Below are positions 55,286 through 63,124 of a stretch of DNA of 64,000 nucleotides, piece by piece. Within the stretch, counting starts at the first letter, position 1. Every line of letters begins with the position of its first letter. The position numbers were made by a program, and so were the translations under genes. The stretch lies in assembly GCF_028595285.1 (NCBI RefSeq), contig NZ_JAQQXQ010000001.1, forward strand, positions 84,308 to 148,307, written 5' to 3'. Source of the DNA: Erythrobacter fulvus. Its GTDB lineage: Bacteria; Pseudomonadota; Alphaproteobacteria; Sphingomonadales; Sphingomonadaceae. A model generated the notes under the pieces. It saw only the letters and a program-made list of their open reading frames with translations. It made no database searches and was not told the DNA's origin.

Positions 55286-56104
55286 ATGGCAGCTATTTCC
55301 GGCCTCATCCGCGTCATGGAACGCGCCGCGCGCAAGGCGGGCGGGCGTCTGCGTCGCGATTTCGGCGAAGTCGAGCACCTTCAGGTCTCCCGCAAGGGCC
55401 CGGCCGATTTCGTCAGCAAGGCCGATATGCGCGCCGAGCGCACGCTTTATGACGAACTCTCCGCCGCGCGGCCCGGCTGGGGTTTCGTGATGGAAGAGGC
55501 GGGCGTGATCGAGGGTGATCCCGGCATGCCGCGCTGGATCGTCGATCCGCTCGACGGCACCAGCAACTTCCTGCACGGCATCCCGCACTTCGCGATCTCG
55601 ATCGCTGCGCAGGAACCGCGCCCGGACGGCAAGGGCTGGGGCGAAGTCGTGGCCGGTGTGATCTATCAGCCGGTTACCGACGAAACCTATTGGGCGGAAA
55701 AGTCGCGCGGTGCATGGCTTCACGATGCCCGCCTGCGCGTCTCGGCACGCTCGCGACTGACCGACGCGCTGGTGGCGACCGGCATCCCCTTTTTCGGCCA
55801 TGGCGACTTTGCCGAATGGAGCCGCATCTTCGGTGCGATCGGGCCGGAAGTGGCCGGTATCCGCCGCTTCGGCGCTGCCTCGCTCGATCTGGCCTACGTG
55901 GCGCAAGGGCGCTTTGACGGGTTCTGGGAAAGCGGTCTCAATGAATGGGACACGGCTGCCGGGTGTCTGCTGGTGCGCGAGGCGGGCGGGTTTGTCTCGG
56001 ACTTCCGCGGCCGTTCGGCCCCGATCCACGCCGATCAGGTGCTTGCGGCCAATGACGTCCTGCATTCGAAGTTGCACAAGCTGTTGGCGGGCAGTTTGCG
56101 GTAA
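55286..56104 (+). CDS. suhB: Inositol monophosphatase (SuhB-like)
   Basis: 272 residues. The Mg-binding boxes are MEEAG, IVDPLDGTSNFLHG and EWDTAAGCLLVREAGG. It is nearer to SuhB/IMPase than the other family member at 5.6 kb. It starts 11 bases after efp with GAGGA before the ATG and is probably co-transcribed with it, an order common in alphaproteobacteria. Confidence 0.9.
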   Translation: MAAISGLIRVMERAARKAGGRLRRDFGEVEHLQVSRKGPADFVSKADMRAERTLYDELSAARPGWGFVMEEAGVIEGDPGMPRWIVDPLDGTSNFLHGIPHFAISIAAQEPRPDGKGWGEVVAGVIYQPVTDETYWAEKSRGAWLHDARLRVSARSRLTDALVATGIPFFGHGDFAEWSRIFGAIGPEVAGIRRFGAASLDLAYVAQGRFDGFWESGLNEWDTAAGCLLVREAGGFVSDFRGRSAPIHADQVLAANDVLHSKLHKLLAGSLR

Positions 56105-56159
56105 GCCTTGTTGATTTGCGGGGGGCGGGCGGTTAACAGCCTGCCTGTCCGCGCGGGGC

Positions 56160-56244
56160 GCCCCTGTGGTGGAATTGGTAGACGCGACCGACTCAAAATC
56201 GGTTGGAGAAATCCGTGCCAGTTCGAGTCTGGCCAGGGGCACCA
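56160..56244 (+). tRNA. tRNA-Leu (CAA)
   Basis: Class II tRNA of 85 bases: acceptor GCCCCTG / CAGGGGC, the anticodon loop CTCAAAA (anticodon CAA), a variable arm TTGGAGAAATCC, the T-arm GTTCGAGTC and an encoded CCA. Confidence 0.95.
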
Positions 56245-56310
56245 CCCGCAGCACTTTCCCACAATCCGCTTGTCTTTGCCCCAAGTGATTGGCTAGCCAC
56301 AGGGCTGACG

Positions 56311-58146
56311 ATGCTGGAAGCCCCATCCTATCACGCGATAGCGGCCATGGCGGTGACCATCGCTATGTTCATCGCGTTTGCGCGCGGGCGCTATACGGTC
56401 GAGATCATCTCGCTCATCACTATCGCGGTGATCGGCGTTGGGCTCTATTTCGCGCCGCTCGAAGGCACCAAGCCGACTGACGGGCTGGCGCTGGCCTTCG
56501 GCGGGTTCGGGCATCAGGCGCTGATCACCATCTGCGCGCTGATGATCATGGGCCGGGGTCTGGTGGTGACCGGCGCACTGGAACCATTTGCCCGCCTGCT
56601 CGAACGCGTGTTCCGTACCAACGGCCAGATCGGGTTGCTGTTCGCACTGGTGATCGCCTTCACCCTGTCGATGTTCGTCAATGATACACCGGTGATGGTG
56701 CTGATGTTGCCGATCCTGGTTGCGCTCGCCGGCAAGGGCGTTGTCGCCTCGTCGAAGACGCTGATGCCGGTCAATGCCGCGGTGCTGATCGGCGGGATGG
56801 GGACTACCATTGGCACCTCGACCAATATTCTGGTGGTCAGCATTGCCGAGGATATCGGGATGGAGACCATCGGGGTTTTCCAGTTCACTCCGATCGTGCT
56901 GATCGCGGCGGTGGCTGCGTTGCCCTATCTTTGGCTGGTGATGCCGCGCCTGCTGCGCGACAACAGCGTGATACCGGAGAATGTCCGGCGCATCTTTCAC
57001 ACGCGTCTGCGGGTCGGCAGCAGCAGCCTGCTGGCCGGGGCGGAACTTGCCGCAGTTCAGGACAAGCTACCGCAAGGGATCATTTTTCACGATCAACCGA
57101 CAGGCGCGCTCCAACCGCAGCAAAGGCTGCATATTTCCGGTACGCATGAAGCGATCGAGGAAGCCGCGCGCGCCTTGAAGGGCGAGCTCGCGCCCAGCTG
57201 GGTGCTTGACCGGATTCGCCGCGTTTCCAAGGATCAGGGCGAGGATATCGTCGCGGTCGAGATGACGGTGACGGCGGATTCGCGCCTCATCACCCGCACG
57301 CTCGCCAGCTCGGGCATTGCCGATCTCTATGGCGTGGCGGTGCTCGGCATTCACCGGCCCGACCGGGTGCTGGGCGAACGCGATACCTATTCCGAAGCGG
57401 GCGATCTGCGCATTCTCGAAGGCGACGTGCTGCTGGTGATGGGGATCGAGGAAGACCTCCAGAATTTCGCCAATAATGATGGCCTGCTGCGGCTTGAAGG
57501 CGCGCGCGAGCTGCCGCGCCGGTCAAAGGCGGTGCTGGCCGGCGCGATCATGCTGGGGGCGATTGCCACGGCCTCGCTCGGCCTGCCATGGTTTGATGGC
57601 GGTTCATATACCCCGATCAAGCTGCCGATTGCCATTGCCGCGCTGGCGGGTGCGATCCTGATGTTCGTGACCGGATGCGTGAAGTTCGACCGCGTGGGCC
57701 GCGCCCTCTCGGCCAAGGTGATCGTGCTGATCGCGGCCAGCATCGCCATCGGCCGCGTGATCGACGCCAGCGGTGCGGCAGAATTTCTGGGACAAGCGCT
57801 CGCGCTCGGCTTGGGCTACCTGCCGCCCGCGCTGGTGCTGGGCGCGATCATGCTGTTCGTGACCGTACTCACCAATTTCGCGTCAAACGCCACCGCCGCG
57901 ACCATTGGGACGCCGATTGCCTTCAGCATTGCGACCGAGCTGGGAATGCCGCCCGAGCCGCTGGTCCTGGCGGTGCTGTTCGGCTGCAACCTCGCCTACG
58001 CCACCCCGATTGCCTATCAGACGAACATGCTGATCATGTCCGAAGGCGGATATGAATTCGGCGATTACACGCGGGCCGGCGCGCCACTGGTGGCGCTGAT
58101 GGTCACGGTGCTCTCGGTGATATTGGTGCTGTGGTACGGGCTGTGA
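56311..58146 (+). CDS. SLC13/DASS-type permease with central TrkA-C (RCK-C) domains
   Basis: 611 residues. About a dozen hydrophobic segments flank a soluble middle (residues ~225-420) that looks like paired TrkA-C domains (EMTVTADSRLITRTLASSGI). The SLC13-type pore elements FVNDTPVMVLMLPIL and NFASNATAATIGTPIA are present in the two halves. Members transport sulfate, dicarboxylates or other anions; the substrate is not predictable. The ATG at 56311 is used since the upstream frame runs into tRNA-Leu. Confidence 0.85.
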   Translation: MLEAPSYHAIAAMAVTIAMFIAFARGRYTVEIISLITIAVIGVGLYFAPLEGTKPTDGLALAFGGFGHQALITICALMIMGRGLVVTGALEPFARLLERVFRTNGQIGLLFALVIAFTLSMFVNDTPVMVLMLPILVALAGKGVVASSKTLMPVNAAVLIGGMGTTIGTSTNILVVSIAEDIGMETIGVFQFTPIVLIAAVAALPYLWLVMPRLLRDNSVIPENVRRIFHTRLRVGSSSLLAGAELAAVQDKLPQGIIFHDQPTGALQPQQRLHISGTHEAIEEAARALKGELAPSWVLDRIRRVSKDQGEDIVAVEMTVTADSRLITRTLASSGIADLYGVAVLGIHRPDRVLGERDTYSEAGDLRILEGDVLLVMGIEEDLQNFANNDGLLRLEGARELPRRSKAVLAGAIMLGAIATASLGLPWFDGGSYTPIKLPIAIAALAGAILMFVTGCVKFDRVGRALSAKVIVLIAASIAIGRVIDASGAAEFLGQALALGLGYLPPALVLGAIMLFVTVLTNFASNATAATIGTPIAFSIATELGMPPEPLVLAVLFGCNLAYATPIAYQTNMLIMSEGGYEFGDYTRAGAPLVALMVTVLSVILVLWYGL

Positions 58147-58175
58147 AAGCAATCGGGTCAAACAGGGAGAAGACC

Positions 58176-59501
58176 ATGAAAATCGGTTTCGCATTGGCAG
58201 GGGCGAGCGCGCTGGCGCTGATCGCGGTGCCCGCGCAGGCGGACGAGTTGCGCGACGCGGTGGCGGCGGACATGCCTGCGCTTGTCGAGCTTTACAAGGA
58301 TCTGCACGCCAATCCGGAGCTGTCGTTTCAGGAGGTCGAGACCGCAAAGAAGCTCGCCGCCCGCGCCCGCGCGCTGGGTTTCGAAGTGACCGAAGGCGTT
58401 GGCAAGACCGGCGTGGTCGCCGTGATGACGAACGGCGACGGTCCGGTCGTGATGTTGCGCGCCGATATGGACGGGCTGCCGGTGATCGAGCAGACCGGGC
58501 TACCCTACGCCTCCAAGCGCAAGGGCATTCCCGCGAGCGGGATCGAGACCGGCATTATGCACGCCTGCGGTCACGATACCCATATGACCGCGTGGATCGG
58601 CACCGCGCAGCTGCTGGCCGAGCGCCGTGACCAGTGGTCGGGGACGCTGGTGATGATCCTCCAACCGGCCGAGGAAATCGGGGAGGGCGCCAAGGCGATG
58701 CTCGACGACGGGCTGTATACCCGCTTTCCCAAGCCCGATTATGTGCTCGCCTTCCATGATGCGGCGCAGGCCCCCGCGGGCTTCATCGGCTATTCCAAGG
58801 GCTTTGCGCTGGCCAATGTCGATTCCGTCGACGTAGTGGTGCCCGGGGTGGGCGGCCACGGCGCCTACCCGCATACAACCAAGGATCCGATCGTGATCGC
58901 CGCCAGTATTGTCAGCCGGTTGCAGACGCTGGTGAGCCGCGAGCTTGATCCGCAGGAACCGGCTGTGGTTACGGTCGGCAGCTTCCAGGCCGGGGCAAAG
59001 CACAACATCATTCCCGATGAAGCGCGGCTCCAGATCACTGTGCGCAGCTATGCCGACAAGACGCGGCAGCACCTGCTCGACGGGATCGCCCGGATTGCGC
59101 GGGGAGAGGCGCTGGCGGCCGGGATGCCCGAGGACAAATTGCCCAAGGTGACGGTGCAGGATCCCTATACGCCCGCAACCTACAACACCCCGGAATTCAC
59201 CGACCGCGTGATGGCGGGCCTCAAGACCCGTTTTGAAGGTCGGGTGATGGAAACCCCTGCGGTGATGGGCGGGGAGGACTTCAGCCAGTTTTACCGCGCC
59301 GACCGCGAAAACGTGGAGTCGCTGATCTTTTGGGTCGGCGGGGTGCGGGAAACCGAATGGGAAAAGGCGCAGAAAGGCGAGATCGAACTGCCTTCGCTCC
59401 ACTCGCCCTTCTGGGCGCCGGATGCCCCTGTGGTGATCGCCACCGCCACCGAGGCGATGACCGCAGCGACGCTTGACCTGATGCCGAAAAAGGGCGGGTA
59501 G
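58176..59501 (+). CDS. Exported M20-family amidohydrolase
   Basis: 441 residues with a signal peptide cut after AQA (KIGFALAGASALALIAVPAQA). The metal sites are MLRADMDGLP, GIMHACGHDTHM and LQPAEEIGEGA. This is the IAA-amino acid hydrolase / N-acyl aminoacyl hydrolase branch of M20. Periplasmic location suggests salvage of acylated amino acids or peptides. AGGGAGA precedes the ATG. Confidence 0.88.
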   Translation: MKIGFALAGASALALIAVPAQADELRDAVAADMPALVELYKDLHANPELSFQEVETAKKLAARARALGFEVTEGVGKTGVVAVMTNGDGPVVMLRADMDGLPVIEQTGLPYASKRKGIPASGIETGIMHACGHDTHMTAWIGTAQLLAERRDQWSGTLVMILQPAEEIGEGAKAMLDDGLYTRFPKPDYVLAFHDAAQAPAGFIGYSKGFALANVDSVDVVVPGVGGHGAYPHTTKDPIVIAASIVSRLQTLVSRELDPQEPAVVTVGSFQAGAKHNIIPDEARLQITVRSYADKTRQHLLDGIARIARGEALAAGMPEDKLPKVTVQDPYTPATYNTPEFTDRVMAGLKTRFEGRVMETPAVMGGEDFSQFYRADRENVESLIFWVGGVRETEWEKAQKGEIELPSLHSPFWAPDAPVVIATATEAMTAATLDLMPKKGG

Positions 59502-59520
59502 ACAGCCGCCAGAAACGATT

Positions 59521-59569
59521 ACGGCCGCCGGAGCGCCTCCTGAAAGGAAGCATTCCGACGGCCGTTTCT
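59521..59569. terminator. Bidirectional hairpin terminator candidate
   Basis: ACGGCCG (59521-59527) pairs with CGGCCGT (59559-59565), and inside it TCCT/AGGA forms a second stem with a GAA loop. A short T-rich stretch TTTCTCC follows on the plus strand. It lies between the convergent M20 gene and the small minus-strand gene. Confidence 0.6.
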
Positions 59570-59596
59570 CCTCCCCAGGAGAACTTTTGAATTGGG

Positions 59597-59782
59597 TTAT
59601 TCCGAAGCGGGCACGTAGGTCCCGAGGCGGTGGTGCAGGGCGTTGATCTTCGCCAGCTCTTCACGGTCTTCGGTGTTGCGCGCATGGCTTTCAAGCGCGC
59701 GGCGCAGCAGCTTCATATCCGCAGTCGAGAGCAGCGCACGGGCGCGGGCGGGTTCGGTCTTCGGGGTATCGGTATCGCTCAT
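59597..59782 (-). CDS. Small hydrophilic protein downstream of isocitrate lyase
   Basis: 61 residues with an acidic start (MSDTDTPKTEP) and a helical core ADMKLLRRALESHARN followed by REELAKINALHHRLG. A GGAGAG precedes the ATG at 59782. It is 93 bases after the lyase gene on the same strand. No named family is recognised. Confidence 0.55.
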   Translation of the reverse strand: MSDTDTPKTEPARARALLSTADMKLLRRALESHARNTEDREELAKINALHHRLGTYVPASE

Positions 59783-59875
59783 GGTCACTCTCCTCGGGTG
59801 AATATCCCGAGTCCTTAGGCGGCTTTGCGGTCAACCGGAAGGCCGCAAAACAGCGACCTTCCGGCAAACCACAAA

Positions 59876-61474
59876 TTACGCAGCCTCGAACTGGTTCATG
59901 GTGTTGTGCGTTCCACCGGCCTTCAGCGCGGCTTCGCCAGCGAAGTACTCCTTGTGATCATCGCCGATGTCCGAACCGGCCATGTTCTGGTGCTTCACGC
60001 AGGCGATGCCTTCGCGAATTTCCTTGCGCTGCACGTTCTTGACGTAGCCAAGCATGGCCTGCTCGCCGAAGTACTCGCGGGCGAGATTGTCGGTGCTGAG
60101 CGCGGCCGTGTGATAGGTCGGCAGCGTGATGAGGTGGTGGAAGATGCCCGCCCGTGCAGCGCCATCGCGCTGGAAGGTGCGGATCTTCTCGTCGGCTTCG
60201 GCAGCCAGATCGGTGCCGTCGTAGTCCACGCTCATCAGGCGGTCGCGATCATAGGCCGAGACATCCTTGCCGGCTGCTTCCCACGCATCGAAAATCTGCT
60301 GACGGAAGTTCAGCGTCCAGTTGAAGCTGGGCGAGTTATTGTAGACCAGCTTGGCATTGGGCACGACTTCGCGGATCCGGTCGACCATCTTGGCGATCTG
60401 TTCGACGTGCGGCTTCTCGGTCTCGATCCACAGCAAGTCCGCGCCGTTCTGGAGCGAGGTGATGCAGTCGAGCACGACGCGGTCCTCGCCCGTGCCGGGA
60501 CGGAACTGGTAAAGGTTCGACGGCAGGCGCTTGGGAGCGAGCAGCTTGCCGTCGCGGCTGATAAAGACCTGGCCGTTGGTGATGTTGGCCGGATCGACTT
60601 CATCCGCATCAAGGAAGCTGTTGTACTGGTCGCCCAGATCACCCGGCTCCTTCGAGAAAGCGATCTGCTTGGTCAGGCCGGCACCGAGCGAGTCGGTACG
60701 GGCGACGATGATGCCGTCTTCCACACCCATTTCAAGGAAGGCATGGCGGCAGGCGCGGATCTTCTGGAGGAAGTCCTCGTGCGGCACGGTGACCTTGCCG
60801 TCCTGGTGGCCGCACTGCTTTTCGTCCGAAACCTGGTTTTCGATCTGGAGCGCGCAGGCACCTGCTTCGATCATCTTCTTGGCGAGAAGGTAGGTCGCTT
60901 CCGCGTTGCCGAAGCCGGCGTCGATGTCGGCAATAATGGGCACGACGTGGGTTTCGTAATTGTCGATCGCGTTTTCGAGCCGCTTGGCCTCGACGGCGTC
61001 ACCGGCTTCGCGGGCCTTGTCGAGCGCGCGGAACATCATGCCGAGTTCGCGGGCGTCGGCCTGCTTGAGGAAGGTGTAGAGCTCTTCGATCAGCGCGGGA
61101 ACGCTAGTCTTTTCGTGCATCGACTGGTCGGGCAGGGGGCCGAATTCGCTGCGCAGCGCGGCGACCATCCAGCCCGAGAGGTAGAGGTAGCGCTGCTTGG
61201 TGGTGCCGAAGTGCTTCTTGATCGCGATCAGCTTCTGCTGCGCGATAAAGCCGTGCCAGCAGCCCAGAGACTGGGTGTATCGCGCGGGATCGGCATCATA
61301 GGCGGCCATGTCGGCGCGCATGATCTTGGCGGTGTGCTTGGCGATGTCGAGGCCGGTGGCGAAACGGTTCTGGATCACCATCCGCGCGGCGTTCTCGGGG
61401 TCGATTGCAGCCCAGCTCGGCCCGTTGGCGGTGACGATTTCGCGCATCCGGGTGATCGTGTTCTGGTAGGTCAT
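59876..61474 (-). CDS. aceA: Isocitrate lyase
   Basis: 532 residues, the longer form of ICL. It cleaves isocitrate to succinate and glyoxylate for growth on C2 compounds and fatty acids. The catalytic cysteine is in EKQCGHQDGK (a KKCGH variant with Gln), and the metal/substrate segments VPIIADIDAGFGN and DGIIVARTDS are intact. The start at 61474 is preferred because the AGGAG lies immediately before an alternative ATG six bases upstream. Malate synthase is not in the window. Confidence 0.95.
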   Translation of the reverse strand: MTYQNTITRMREIVTANGPSWAAIDPENAARMVIQNRFATGLDIAKHTAKIMRADMAAYDADPARYTQSLGCWHGFIAQQKLIAIKKHFGTTKQRYLYLSGWMVAALRSEFGPLPDQSMHEKTSVPALIEELYTFLKQADARELGMMFRALDKAREAGDAVEAKRLENAIDNYETHVVPIIADIDAGFGNAEATYLLAKKMIEAGACALQIENQVSDEKQCGHQDGKVTVPHEDFLQKIRACRHAFLEMGVEDGIIVARTDSLGAGLTKQIAFSKEPGDLGDQYNSFLDADEVDPANITNGQVFISRDGKLLAPKRLPSNLYQFRPGTGEDRVVLDCITSLQNGADLLWIETEKPHVEQIAKMVDRIREVVPNAKLVYNNSPSFNWTLNFRQQIFDAWEAAGKDVSAYDRDRLMSVDYDGTDLAAEADEKIRTFQRDGAARAGIFHHLITLPTYHTAALSTDNLAREYFGEQAMLGYVKNVQRKEIREGIACVKHQNMAGSDIGDDHKEYFAGEAALKAGGTHNTMNQFEAA

Positions 61475-61574
61475 ATTCATCTCCTGTCCGTCCTGGGGAG
61501 CGGCGGGCCGTCGAAGACTCGCGCCATCGGATGGGCAGGGTTTGCCGTGTTGCGGCGCAGCATGACAGGAAAAC

Positions 61575-61645
61575 TTACAAAAAATCGTGTCGCTATGCCG
61601 ACATTCGGCTGTAATCTTGTGTCAATCAGTAAAGTAATTTACAAA
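61575..61645 (+). promoter_or_regulatory. Paired TTACAAA sites in the aceA-regulator intergenic region
   Basis: Two direct copies of TTACAAA (61575-61581 and 61639-61645) lie in the AT-rich divergent promoter region. RamB/ScfR-type regulators of the glyoxylate cycle bind short A/T-rich sites near their own and aceA promoters, so these are candidates. No binding motif for this subgroup is known to me. Confidence 0.35.
61629..61642 (+). promoter_or_regulatory. Inverted repeat before the RamB-like gene
   Basis: GTAAA and TTTAC flank GTAA, ending 8 bases before the regulator ATG. Its position over the start region suits autorepression. It shares both half-sites with the repeat at 63054-63064. 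Confidence 0.4.
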
Positions 61646-61650
61646 GCGGA

Positions 61651-63003
61651 ATGGCTGATACCAACCTCCTCGCCGGACCCGCACTGCGGCGTCTGCGCAA
61701 GCGCGAAGGGCTGACTCAGGCGGCGATGGCTGCCGCGCTCGGCATCTCGCCTTCCTACCTCAACCTGATCGAGCGCAACCAGCGGCCGCTGTCCGCGCGG
61801 GTGCTGGTGCAGGTCATCGAACGGTTCGATTTTGACCCGCGTTCCCTGCGTGAGGACGAGGCGATCGGCGGGCTCGACGGGTTGGTGCGGCGTATGACCG
61901 ACAAGCGTTTCGCCGACCTCGCGATCGACCGCGAGGAAGTGCAGGAATTTCTTGCTGCTGCGCCGCAGATCGCCGCCGCATTTGCGCGCCTTTACGATCA
62001 GGCGGGCAGCGGGCGGCCCGAGGGAGAGGATGCCGCCGGTGCCGCGCGCCGCGCGATCGAGCGCTGGCAGAACCATTTTGCCGATCTTGATCATGCCGCC
62101 GAGGATCTGGCCGACGAATTGCGCCTGTCGCGCGGGGAGATCAGCGCAGCATTGGGCGAACGGTTGCGGGAAAAGCATCGCATGACTGTGCGCGTCCTTC
62201 CGGCAGAGGTGATGCCGGGGCAGGTTCACCGGCTCGATCTTCATGCGCGCCAATTGCAGCTTTCCGAAATGCTTCCCGGCGCAGCGCGGCGGTTCCAGAT
62301 CGCCCGGCAGGTCGGCGCGCTGGAAATGCGCGAGGCGATTGAAACATTGGTGGCCGGGGTCAATCTGCCGTCGCCTGAAGCTCGCGAAATCTTCCGCGAA
62401 CACATCACCGATTACCTCGCCGGTGCGTTATTGCTGCCCTATCGCCGCTTCCTGCGCGCCTGCGAGCAGACCGGTTACGATCTTGCGGTATTGCAACGCC
62501 GTTTTGCCGTGAGTTTCGATCAGGTCGCACAGCGGCTCACCACGCTAGGGCGGGTGGGCGAGCGCGGACTGCCGTTCTTTACCGCGACCATCGACCGCGC
62601 CGGACGGCTTGCAGGATTTACAGCGGGTGGTGCCGGAGCGCTCTATCCTCTCGACGGTGCGCGTTGGCCTGCGTGGATCCCCTATGCCGCCTTCGAACGG
62701 CCCGGCGCGGTGCTGACTCAGGCAGTGACCTTCAGCGAGGGCGAGGCCGCGCCGCGCCACTGGTTCACGATCACACGCACGGTCGACGGCGATGGCGTGA
62801 TGTGTGCGGCCCGCCGCGCCGTAGTGCTAGGGATCGAAGCGCGCTTTGCTGGGGAACTGGCGCTGGCACGCGGTGTCTCGCTTGATCCGGCCGATGCGGT
62901 GCCGCTCGGGACACCTTGTCTGCGTTGCGGGCGGGCCGAGTGTCTCACACCCGCTCCGGCGCGCATGGCCAGCGCACCGTCGCGCCCCAGAGCGGGGTTC
63001 TGA
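61651..63003 (+). CDS. RamB/ScfR-type transcriptional regulator of short-chain fatty acid metabolism
   Basis: 450 residues. An N-terminal XRE helix-turn-helix (residues 10-65, LTQAAMAAALGISPSYLNLIE) is followed by a long helical region, an IrrE/ImmA-like peptidase-derived part around HITDYLAGALLLPYRRFL that lacks an HExxH motif, and a C-terminal domain with paired cysteines (GTPCLRCGRAECL). This is the layout of RamB/ScfR/MsmR-type regulators that sense short-chain acyl-CoA and control aceA. The divergent orientation to isocitrate lyase fits that target. Confidence 0.88.
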   Translation: MADTNLLAGPALRRLRKREGLTQAAMAAALGISPSYLNLIERNQRPLSARVLVQVIERFDFDPRSLREDEAIGGLDGLVRRMTDKRFADLAIDREEVQEFLAAAPQIAAAFARLYDQAGSGRPEGEDAAGAARRAIERWQNHFADLDHAAEDLADELRLSRGEISAALGERLREKHRMTVRVLPAEVMPGQVHRLDLHARQLQLSEMLPGAARRFQIARQVGALEMREAIETLVAGVNLPSPEAREIFREHITDYLAGALLLPYRRFLRACEQTGYDLAVLQRRFAVSFDQVAQRLTTLGRVGERGLPFFTATIDRAGRLAGFTAGGAGALYPLDGARWPAWIPYAAFERPGAVLTQAVTFSEGEAAPRHWFTITRTVDGDGVMCAARRAVVLGIEARFAGELALARGVSLDPADAVPLGTPCLRCGRAECLTPAPARMASAPSRPRAGF

Positions 63004-63053
63004 GTGCGGTGTTAACCTTCGAAAACCGCGGAAAAGCAAGCCTAGCCAGAGGT

Positions 63054-63064
63054 GTAAAGTTTAC
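63054..63064. promoter_or_regulatory. Palindrome GTAAA-G-TTTAC before the exopolysaccharide gene
   Basis: A perfect 11-base inverted repeat 61 bases before the sugar-transferase ATG. It uses the same half-sites as the repeat in front of the RamB-like gene. Confidence 0.35.
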
Positions 63065-63091
63065 CGACACTTAAGGTCTCATCGCTAAAAC

Positions 63092-63117
63092 CGGGCCTCG
63101 CATGCACCAGAGGCCCG
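63092..63117 (+). promoter_or_regulatory. Stable hairpin just upstream of the sugar-transferase start
   Basis: Stem CGGGCCTC / GAGGCCCG (8 bp) with a 10-base loop ends 7 bases before the ATG at 63125. No U-tract follows and no ribosome-binding sequence is visible in the gap. It may terminate the regulator transcript weakly or restrain initiation. Confidence 0.5.
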
Positions 63118-63124
63118 CTTCGTC

